From positions 14,885 to 78,884 of the forward strand of contig CALARK010000025.1 of the NCBI GenBank assembly GCA_937888595.1: DNA of 64,000 nucleotides. The letters are read 5' to 3'. Below are positions 52,347 to 58,991 of the stretch, piece after piece. The translations under genes and the position numbers were made by a program. Each line of letters starts with the position of its first letter. The first letter of the stretch is position 1. The stretch is from an uncultured Sterolibacteriaceae bacterium (lineage in GTDB: Bacteria > Pseudomonadota > Gammaproteobacteria > Burkholderiales > Rhodocyclaceae). The notes below the pieces were generated by a model. The model had not been told where the DNA came from. It did no database searches and saw only the letters and a program-made list of their open reading frames with translations.

Positions 52347-54194
52347 ATGAAATGCTTGGCGCCGCCAACGAGGGTTTTTTGGCTTCTGGCTGCAGCGCTG
52401 CTCGCTGCCTTCGCCATCGCACGGAACGCCCATGGCGCGGAGCAGCGGGTCGCCCTGGTCATCGGCAATGCCACCTATCGCAGCTCGCCGCTCAAGAACC
52501 CCGGCAACGATGCCCGCGCCATCGCCGACCGGCTCAAGCATCTGGGTTTCGAGGTGATCAGCCGCGAAAACCTGACGACCCGGCAGATCAGCGCGACCTT
52601 GCGTGAATTCCGCGCGCGGCTGGCACCCGGCAGCGTGGCCCTGTTCTTCTACGCCGGCCACGGCATGCAGGTCAGGGGCATCAACTACCTGCCGAGCATC
52701 GATGCGGACATCGCCAGCGAAGAGGACGTGCCGCTCAACAGCATCAGCCTCAACCAGGTGCTGGACATCATGGGCGATGCGAAGACCCGGCTCAACCTCG
52801 TCTTCCTCGATGCCTGCCGCAACAACCCCTTCACGCGCCGCTTCCGTTCCGCGGCCGGCGGACTTGCGCGCGTCGATGCGCCCTCCGGCACGCTGATCTC
52901 GTTCGCCACCCGGCCCGGCAGCGTGGCCGCGGACGGCGAAGGCGACCATGGCCTCTACACGCAACACCTGCTCGCCCAGATCGAGGTGCCCGACCAGCCG
53001 ATCGAGCAGAGCCTCAAGCGCATCGTCGCCGGCGTCAGGAAGGACTCCCAGGGCCAGCAGGAACCCTGGATGGAAGGCAGCATGGACGGCGACTTCTATT
53101 TCGTCGGCGGCCCGCGCGCAGCGGCCGGTGCCACCGCGCCGGCGGCCGCATCCGGCCCCGGCATCGCGGCCACCTTCGAGCTGACCTTCTGGGACAGCAT
53201 CAAGGACAGTACCCATCCGGACGACTTCAGGGCCTACCTGCAGCAGTATCCCCGCGGCCAGTTCGTCGCGCTCGCGACCAGCCGCCTGCACCAGTACGAG
53301 GCCACGCAGACCGCCGCTGCGCCGGCCGCGGGCAGCCTCGACCGGGTCGCCGACCGCACGGTGTTCCGCGACTGCCCGGACTGTCCCGAGATGGTGGTCA
53401 TCCCTGCCGGCAGATTCCAGATGGGGGCGTCTCCGCGCGAGGTCGGCAGCGGCGATGCCGAGCGGCCCCGCCACGACGTGCGCATCCCCGAACCGCTCGC
53501 GGTGGGGCGCTTCGAAATCACCCGCCGCCAGTACGCCGCCTTCGTCGAGGCCAGCCGTCACAAGGCCGAAGGCTCGTGCTTCGTCTGGGTAGGGTCCGAA
53601 TGGATCAACCAGCCGGGCCGCAACTGGCGCGACCCCGATTTCGTCCAGAACGACGACCATCCGGCCGTCTGCGTCAGTTGGCAGGATGCCAAGGCCTATG
53701 TGGCCTGGCTGTCGATGAAAACCGGCAAGCCCTATCGCCTGCTGTCCGAGTCGGAATGGGAATATGCCGCCCGCGCCGGTACCCGCACCTCGCGCTACTG
53801 GGGCGACGATCCCGAGCTGGCCTGCGAATTCGCCAACGTGCACGACCGCGTGACCCAGCAGATCCGGAAATTCGACTGGGAACCGCACGGCTGCCAGGAT
53901 GGCTATGTGGAAACCGCGCCGGCCGGCAGCTTCAAGCCCAACCCGTTCGGCCTCCACGACATGCTCGGCAATGTCTGGGAGTGGGTGGAGGACTGTCAGA
54001 CGGTGAACTACATCGGGGCGCCCCGGGACGGCTCGGCGCGGGTATCGGACGATTGCGTCCGCCGGGTCTATCGCGGCGGCGGCTGGAGCGGTCCGGCATC
54101 GGTGCGTGCTGCCGTGCGCAACGGCAATCCCGCCAGCTATCGCAGCCAGCTGCTCGGCTTCAGGGTCGCCCGTCCCGCCGGCGCCGACTTTTGA
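52347..54194 (+). CDS. secreted caspase-like (C14) protein with SUMF1/FGE-type domain
   Basis: 615 residues from the ATG at 52347. Signal peptide to about residue 30 (AHG-AEQ). The caspase-fold domain about 33-255 has its catalytic His105 in FFYAGHGMQ and Cys157 in VFLDACRNNPF, so it may be an active protease. A linker leads to a SUMF1-type domain, about 365-610 (MVVIPAGRFQMGAS, SESEWEYAARAGT, LHDMLGNVWEWVEDC, VYRGGGWSG). The copper/active-site cysteines of true formylglycine-generating enzymes are not seen, so this part probably binds ligand. The last residues RPAGADF and stop come from a dispersed repeat. Confidence 0.9.
   Translation: MKCLAPPTRVFWLLAAALLAAFAIARNAHGAEQRVALVIGNATYRSSPLKNPGNDARAIADRLKHLGFEVISRENLTTRQISATLREFRARLAPGSVALFFYAGHGMQVRGINYLPSIDADIASEEDVPLNSISLNQVLDIMGDAKTRLNLVFLDACRNNPFTRRFRSAAGGLARVDAPSGTLISFATRPGSVAADGEGDHGLYTQHLLAQIEVPDQPIEQSLKRIVAGVRKDSQGQQEPWMEGSMDGDFYFVGGPRAAAGATAPAAASGPGIAATFELTFWDSIKDSTHPDDFRAYLQQYPRGQFVALATSRLHQYEATQTAAAPAAGSLDRVADRTVFRDCPDCPEMVVIPAGRFQMGASPREVGSGDAERPRHDVRIPEPLAVGRFEITRRQYAAFVEASRHKAEGSCFVWVGSEWINQPGRNWRDPDFVQNDDHPAVCVSWQDAKAYVAWLSMKTGKPYRLLSESEWEYAARAGTRTSRYWGDDPELACEFANVHDRVTQQIRKFDWEPHGCQDGYVETAPAGSFKPNPFGLHDMLGNVWEWVEDCQTVNYIGAPRDGSARVSDDCVRRVYRGGGWSGPASVRAAVRNGNPASYRSQLLGFRVARPAGADF
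54167..54192 (-). repeat. dispersed repeat forming a protein C-terminus, copy 15
   Basis: Encodes the terminal PAGADF of the caspase-SUMF1 protein; the TGA stop begins with the last T of the repeat's TTTT. Confidence 0.87.
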
Positions 54195-54308
54195 GTCGCA
54201 CCGCGCCCGGGATGGCGGCCGGTGCCGACAAGATGTCGCCCGGCCGTCCAATCTGAGCGAAAATGCGGCCTTCGCCACGCCAATGCCGCTCGAAAGGGCT
54301 CACCCCAA

Positions 54309-54875
54309 ATGCTTCTGGTCATCGACAACTACGATTCCTTCACCTACAACCTCGTGCAGTATTTCGGCGAACTCGGCGAAGATGTCCGCGTGTTCCGCAA
54401 CGACGCGATCACGCTCAAGGAAATCGCCGCGATGAAACCCGGCCGGCTCGTCATTTCCCCCGGCCCCTGCTCGCCGAAGGAAGCCGGCATCTCGGTCGCC
54501 GCGATCCAGGAATTCGCCGGCAAGCTGCCGATCCTCGGCGTCTGCCTCGGGCACCAAAGCATCGGCTACGCCTTCGGCGGCGAGATCGTGCATGCCCAGC
54601 AGCTGATGCACGGCAAGCTCTCTCCCGTCCATCACGCCGACAGCGGCATTTTCAGCGGCCTGCCGAACCCGTTCAACGCCACGCGCTACCACTCGCTGGC
54701 GATCCGCCGCGAGACGCTGCCGGACTGCCTCGAAGTGACCGCCTGGACGGACGATGGCGAAATCATGGGCGTGCGCCACAAGACGCTCGATATCCAGGGC
54801 GTGCAGTTCCATCCCGAATCCATCATGACCGAGCATGGCCATGCCCTGCTGAAGAACTTCCTCGAAGGCAACTGA
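54309..54875 (+). CDS. trpG: anthranilate synthase glutamine amidotransferase
   Basis: 188 residues from the ATG at 54309, directly before LLVIDNYDSFTYNLVQYF. It supplies ammonia from glutamine to TrpE. The class I triad is present: Cys in LGVCLGHQSIG, and His and Glu in VQFHPESIMTEHG. One base separates it from trpD. No promoter is obvious upstream, where the caspase-SUMF1 gene ends 114 bases away. Confidence 0.96.
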   Translation: MLLVIDNYDSFTYNLVQYFGELGEDVRVFRNDAITLKEIAAMKPGRLVISPGPCSPKEAGISVAAIQEFAGKLPILGVCLGHQSIGYAFGGEIVHAQQLMHGKLSPVHHADSGIFSGLPNPFNATRYHSLAIRRETLPDCLEVTAWTDDGEIMGVRHKTLDIQGVQFHPESIMTEHGHALLKNFLEGN

Positions 54876-54876
54876 C

Positions 54877-55899
54877 ATGATCACACCGCAAGAGGCGCTC
54901 CAGCGCACCATCGAGCATCGCGAGATCTTCCACGACGAGATGCTGCACCTGATGCGGCTGATCATGAAGGGCGAGGTCTCGCCCGTGATGATCGCCGCCA
55001 TCCTCACCGGCCTGCGCGTCAAGAAGGAAACCATCGGCGAGATCGCCGCCGCCGCGACGGTGATGCGCGAGCTGTGCACCCGGGTCGAGGTGCCGCACAA
55101 CCCCCACTTCGTCGACATCGTCGGCACCGGCGGCGACGGTTCGCACACCTTCAACATCTCCACCGCCTCGGCCTTCGTCGCCGCGGCGGCGGGCGCCACG
55201 GTGGCCAAGCACGGCAACCGCAGCGTCTCCTCGAAGTCCGGTGCCGCCGATGTGCTCGAAGCCCTCGGCGCCAGGATCGACCTGCAGGCGCCGCAGGTGG
55301 CCGCGTGCATCCAGGCCACCGGCATGGGCTTCATGTTCGCGCCCAACCACCATCCGGCGATGAAGAACGTCGCCCCGGTGCGCAAGGAAATGGGCGTGCG
55401 CACCATCTTCAACATCCTCGGCCCGCTGACCAACCCGGCCGGCGCGCCCAACACCCTGCTCGGTGTCTTCCACCCCGACCTCGTCGGCATCCTCGTGCGC
55501 GTCATGCAGCAGCTCGGGGCGCAGCATGTGATCGTCGTGCATGGCAAGGACGGCATGGACGAAATCTCGCTCGGCGCCGCCACGCTGGTGGGCGAACTGA
55601 AGGACGGCGAGATCCGCGAATACGAAATCCACCCCGAGGATTTCGGCCTGCAGATGATCGCCAGCCGCAACCTGAAAGTGGCGGATGCCGCCGAATCGAA
55701 AGGCCGCCTGCTCGGCGTGCTGGAGAACCAGCCCGGCCCGGCGCTCGAGATCGTCTGCCTCAACGCCGGCACCGCGCTCTACACCGCCAACCTCGCCGCC
55801 GACATCGGCGCCGGCATCGCGCTGGCGCGGCAGACCATCGAAAGCGGCAAGGCGCGCGCGAAGCTCGACGAGTTCATCGCCTTCACGAACAAAGCATGA
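54877..55899 (+). CDS. trpD: anthranilate phosphoribosyltransferase
   Basis: 340 residues. It joins anthranilate to phosphoribosyl pyrophosphate. Conserved VDIVGTGGDGSHTFNISTASAFVAAAAGATVAKHGNRSVSS and FAPNHHPAMKNVAPVRKEMGVRTIFNILGPLTNP are intact. It overlaps trpC by four bases (ATGA). Confidence 0.97.
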   Translation: MITPQEALQRTIEHREIFHDEMLHLMRLIMKGEVSPVMIAAILTGLRVKKETIGEIAAAATVMRELCTRVEVPHNPHFVDIVGTGGDGSHTFNISTASAFVAAAAGATVAKHGNRSVSSKSGAADVLEALGARIDLQAPQVAACIQATGMGFMFAPNHHPAMKNVAPVRKEMGVRTIFNILGPLTNPAGAPNTLLGVFHPDLVGILVRVMQQLGAQHVIVVHGKDGMDEISLGAATLVGELKDGEIREYEIHPEDFGLQMIASRNLKVADAAESKGRLLGVLENQPGPALEIVCLNAGTALYTANLAADIGAGIALARQTIESGKARAKLDEFIAFTNKA

Positions 55900-56690
55900 G
55901 CAGCGACATCCTGAACAAGATCCTCGCCGTCAAGCGCGAGGAAGTCGCCGCCGCGCGGGCCGCGAAGCCGCTTGCCGCGATTCGAGCCGAAGCAGAAGCG
56001 CAGCCTGCAGCTCGCGACTTCACCGGCGCCATTCAGCGAAAAGTCGGTGCTGGCGGGACGGCAGTCATCGCCGAAATCAAGAAGGCCAGCCCGTCGAAAG
56101 GCGTCATCCGCCCCGACTTCCGCCCCGCCGAGATCGCTGCCGACTACGCGCAGCACGGCGCCGCCTGCCTCTCCGTGCTCACCGACCGGCAGTTCTTCCA
56201 GGGCGGCGCCGACTACCTGCAGGCCGCCCGCGCCGCCTGTGCCCTGCCGGTGCTGCGCAAGGACTTCATGATCGACCCGTATCAGGTCTACGAGGCCCGC
56301 GCGATGGGCGCCGACGCGATCCTGCTGATCGTCGCCGCGCTCACCGACAGCGAGATGGCCGAACTCGAAGAGCTCGCCCTGTCGCTCGGCATGGCGGTCC
56401 TCGTCGAAAGCCACGACGCCGGCGAACTCGACCGCGCGCTCAAGCTCAAGACCCCGCTGCAAGGTATCAACAACCGCAACCTGCGGACGTTCGAAGTCAG
56501 CCTCGACACCACGCTGTCGCAGCTCGCCCGCATCCCCGCCGACCGCATCGTCGTCACCGAATCCGGCATCCTCGCCCCCGCCGACGTCGCGCTGATGAAA
56601 CAGCACGGCGTGAATGCCTTCCTCGTCGGCGAAGCCTTCATGCGCGCCCCCTCCCCCGGCGCCGAACTCGCGCGCCTGTTCGGCTTCTAG
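55896..56690 (+). CDS. trpC: indole-3-glycerol phosphate synthase
   Basis: 264 residues from the ATG at 55896. It closes the indole ring. The TIM-barrel motifs VIAEIKKASPSKGVIR, SVLTDRQFFQGG, LRKDFMIDPYQVYEARAMGADAILLI and GINNRNLRTFEV are complete. Residues about 49-56 (KVGAGGTA) just before VIAEIKKASPSKG are encoded by a copy of the dispersed repeat. A monofunctional enzyme, not fused to TrpF. Confidence 0.97.
   Translation: MSSDILNKILAVKREEVAAARAAKPLAAIRAEAEAQPAARDFTGAIQRKVGAGGTAVIAEIKKASPSKGVIRPDFRPAEIAADYAQHGAACLSVLTDRQFFQGGADYLQAARAACALPVLRKDFMIDPYQVYEARAMGADAILLIVAALTDSEMAELEELALSLGMAVLVESHDAGELDRALKLKTPLQGINNRNLRTFEVSLDTTLSQLARIPADRIVVTESGILAPADVALMKQHGVNAFLVGEAFMRAPSPGAELARLFGF
56039..56064 (+). 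repeat. dispersed repeat inside trpC, copy 16
   Basis: Near-exact copy in frame with trpC, encoding KVGAGGTA. Confidence 0.85.
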
Positions 56691-56702
56691 CCGCCGCTCA
56701 TT

Positions 56703-56727
56703 CGCCGTCCCGCCAGCGCCGACTTCC
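56703..56727 (-). repeat. dispersed 25 bp repeat touching a start codon, copy 17
   Basis: Ends immediately before the ATG of the S4 protein gene and takes the place of a Shine-Dalgarno sequence. Confidence 0.85.
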
Positions 56728-56940
56728 ATGACCCCACACCGTTTCGAACTGCGTGGCGACTTCGTCGAACTTCACGCCCTGCTCAAGCTGCTCGCCCTCG
56801 CCTCCTCCGGCGGTGCCGCCAAAGCCATGATCGCCGCCGGCGCAGTCAGCGTCGATGGCCACACCGAGACCCGCAAGGCGTGCAAGATCCGCGCGGGTCA
56901 GGTGGTCAGGGTCGGTGACGAGGAAGTGCGCGTTTCCTGA
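56728..56940 (+). CDS. small S4-domain RNA-binding protein (YbcJ-like)
   Basis: 70 residues, essentially one S4 fold (LLKLLALASSGGAAKAMIAAGAVSVDGHTETRKACKIRAGQVVRV). Such proteins bind structured RNA, often the ribosome. The ATG at 56728 is chosen because the fold starts right after it; the frame continues upstream only through the repeat and trpC. No ribosome-binding site is visible. It follows trpC by 37 bases. Confidence 0.85.
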   Translation: MTPHRFELRGDFVELHALLKLLALASSGGAAKAMIAAGAVSVDGHTETRKACKIRAGQVVRVGDEEVRVS

Positions 56941-56950
56941 ACGTCCGGCT

Positions 56951-57361
56951 TCAGGATGACCCGGGCCCGGCCTGGTCCGGCGCGCCATCCGTCGCTGTAG
57001 CGAGGCAGTCGCGCAGTTCTTCCAGATGCGCCACCAAGGTGTTCGAGGCCAGGGTGAACTGGTTGCAGAGGACAGCCTGGGCGGCATCGACATCTCCCCG
57101 GTGCAGATGGGACACGACTTTTTCCGCCAGCAGATGAAAGTCCTCATGGCACTCGATCAGCCCCTTGAAGACGGGCAGCCGTTCCAGCGGCTGCTGTTCC
57201 GGTGAGTGCAGCCATGCGCCGAGTACGCAGCGCGTGTGATCGTAAAGCGCCGGATCCGTCAGCTTGTCACCGTCGATGCCCTCGATCGCCGCTTCAAAAT
57301 ACTGCCGCCATGCGCTATGCGCGCCGATGGCCGAGTCGATGTCGAAATTCAGCTTGATCAT
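56951..57361 (-). CDS. CZB (chemoreceptor zinc-binding) domain protein
   Basis: 136 residues. The CZB zinc site is complete: H15, C45 in CVLGAW, and H72-x3-H76 in CHEDFH. Stand-alone CZB proteins are thought to sense zinc or oxidants such as hypochlorous acid through the Cys-Zn pair, often with diguanylate cyclases or chemoreceptors. No partner is adjacent. It is convergent with the S4 gene. Confidence 0.87.
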   Translation of the reverse strand: MIKLNFDIDSAIGAHSAWRQYFEAAIEGIDGDKLTDPALYDHTRCVLGAWLHSPEQQPLERLPVFKGLIECHEDFHLLAEKVVSHLHRGDVDAAQAVLCNQFTLASNTLVAHLEELRDCLATATDGAPDQAGPGSS

Positions 57362-57511
57362 TTCCCGATCCGTGGGTTCAGCCTGGTGTGGAGATTGGCT
57401 CTAGGTCTGCGGTCCATTCCGGAATGATGGCCGCGATGCGGATTCTCCCATGACCCGGCGCGATGATAAAGGCATAGAGGGGAGGGGCCGCTCGCCATTT
57501 GCAGCGAGGTT

Positions 57512-58432
57512 TCAGCGCGAGCGGATCAACACCGATTTCAGCCAGTGGTGGCCGCTCACCATCACGATGCCGGCCATGACCATCAGCGCACCGGCGACGA
57601 AACCGGGCTCGAGCGGTTCATCGAGCAGCGCGACGCCGAAGGCGACGCCGAACAGCGGCGTGAGGAAGGAAAACACCCCGAGGCGCGAAGCGAGGTAATG
57701 GCGCAGCAGCCAGAACCAGGCGAGATAACTGGCGAAGGAAACGACCAGCGCGTGGAACAGCAGGCTGCCCCAGGCCAGCGGTGTGGGATTGAAGCTACCC
57801 TGTCCGAGGGCGAATGCGGCAGGCGTGAGCAGGATGAAGGCGCCGACGAGCTGGTATAGCAGGGTCTTCGTCGCCGGCGCGCGGGCGAGGCTGGACAGGC
57901 GCACCGCCACCGTGGTGGCTGCCCAGGCAATGCCGGCCAGCAGGGCGAGGACGTCGCCCCAGAACATGTCGCCCGGATCCCGCAACGGTCCGTCGCGTCC
58001 GAGGAAGGTGACGGCGATGCCGCCGAAGGCGAGGGCCACGCCGAACCATTGCAGGGTGGCGAGGCGTTCGGCCGGCAGCCGCCAGTGCAGGCCCAGCGCG
58101 ACGAAGATCGGTGCGGTATAGAGGAACACCACGAGGTGCGACGCGGTGGTCAAGCGCAGCCCCTCGCCGACCAGCATGAATTCGAGCGCAAACAGGACAC
58201 CGACCAGCAGTCCGGGGCGCAGGGTACCGTCGCCGGGCGACCAGCGCACGCCCTGCCGGACCATGAGGAGGCCGACCAGCACGGCGGCGAGACCGGAACG
58301 CAGGGCGATCTGCAGTAGCGGCGACACGTCGGCAGCCGCAGCCTTGAGCACGACCTGCTGCAGGCCCCAGATCAGGCAGAGGACGACCATGATGCCCATC
58401 GCCTGGGCGTCGAGCGGCTTGCGGTGATCCAT
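57512..58432 (-). CDS. EamA/DMT-family transporter
   Basis: 306 residues from the ATG at 58432 with ten predicted helices in two EamA repeats (about 12-140 and 160-295). These proteins export or import metabolites such as amino acids; the substrate is not readable. The upstream 11 bases separate it from a dispersed repeat, and no Shine-Dalgarno sequence is seen. The gene for a thiamine-binding protein lies directly upstream on the same strand, which would fit a vitamin or metabolite role. Confidence 0.88.
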   Translation of the reverse strand: MDHRKPLDAQAMGIMVVLCLIWGLQQVVLKAAAADVSPLLQIALRSGLAAVLVGLLMVRQGVRWSPGDGTLRPGLLVGVLFALEFMLVGEGLRLTTASHLVVFLYTAPIFVALGLHWRLPAERLATLQWFGVALAFGGIAVTFLGRDGPLRDPGDMFWGDVLALLAGIAWAATTVAVRLSSLARAPATKTLLYQLVGAFILLTPAAFALGQGSFNPTPLAWGSLLFHALVVSFASYLAWFWLLRHYLASRLGVFSFLTPLFGVAFGVALLDEPLEPGFVAGALMVMAGIVMVSGHHWLKSVLIRSR

Positions 58433-58443
58433 GACGGCTGCGA

Positions 58444-58469
58444 AAAAGTCGGTGCTGGCGGGACGGCGG
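58444..58469 (+). repeat. dispersed 25 bp repeat, copy 18
   Basis: Between the thiamine-binding gene stop and the EamA start, 11 bases from the latter. Confidence 0.85.
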
Positions 58470-58479
58470 CAGGCGCGGC

Positions 58480-58788
58480 TCAGGTGGCCAGCGTGCGGCC
58501 CAGCTGCGTCTCGATAGCGTCGATCTTCGATTGCATGCGGGCGCAGTCGCCGGCCCGGTAGTCGATCTTGATCTGCGCGCTGATGCGGTCGCAGTCGTCC
58601 CGCATCGCCTCGAAACAGTCGCGGACGACGGCCATCACGGCGTCCCACTCGCCTTCGATGATCGTGCCCATCGGCGTCAGCTGGTAGGGCAGGCCGCTCC
58701 TGTCGATGATGTCGAGCGACCGGGCGACGTAGGGGCTGAGGCTTTCGCCCTTGCCGAAGGGCGACATGGAGAATTCAAGCAGGACCAA
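58480..58788 (-). CDS. MTH1187/YkoF-type thiamine-binding protein
   Basis: 102 residues of the DUF77 (thiamine_BP) family, with the EFSMSPFGKGESLSPYVARSLDIIDRSGLPYQLTPMGTIIEGE core. Relatives form tetramers and bind thiamine or its pyrimidine part. The gene is followed by a dispersed repeat and an EamA transporter. Confidence 0.9.
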   Translation of the reverse strand: MVLLEFSMSPFGKGESLSPYVARSLDIIDRSGLPYQLTPMGTIIEGEWDAVMAVVRDCFEAMRDDCDRISAQIKIDYRAGDCARMQSKIDAIETQLGRTLAT

Positions 58789-58860
58789 GAGGCATTCCTT
58801 TCACGAATGAGGGCGCAAGGATACGCATTCTTTCCGCTCTTGTCGGACCATGGAAGCGAT

Positions 58861-58885
58861 CGCCGTTGCACCGGCGCCGACTTTT
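58861..58885 (-). repeat. dispersed 25 bp repeat, copy 19
   Basis: Left half diverged (GTTGCACC), right half GGCGCCGACTTTT exact. It lies in the non-coding gap between the kinase and the thiamine-binding gene. Confidence 0.75.
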
Positions 58886-58991
58886 GCCGGGGACGACGAC
58901 GGGGAGAGGGTCAGCCCGGGATTCGGCCGCGCATCGCGGCATAGGCATCCATGGCCGCCAGGTCGCCGCTGGCGAGCAAATGCTCGAATCG

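Noticed and set aside
52347..54194. Diversity-generating retroelement target
   Set aside because: The SUMF1 fold is a common target, but no reverse transcriptase or template/variable repeat is visible.
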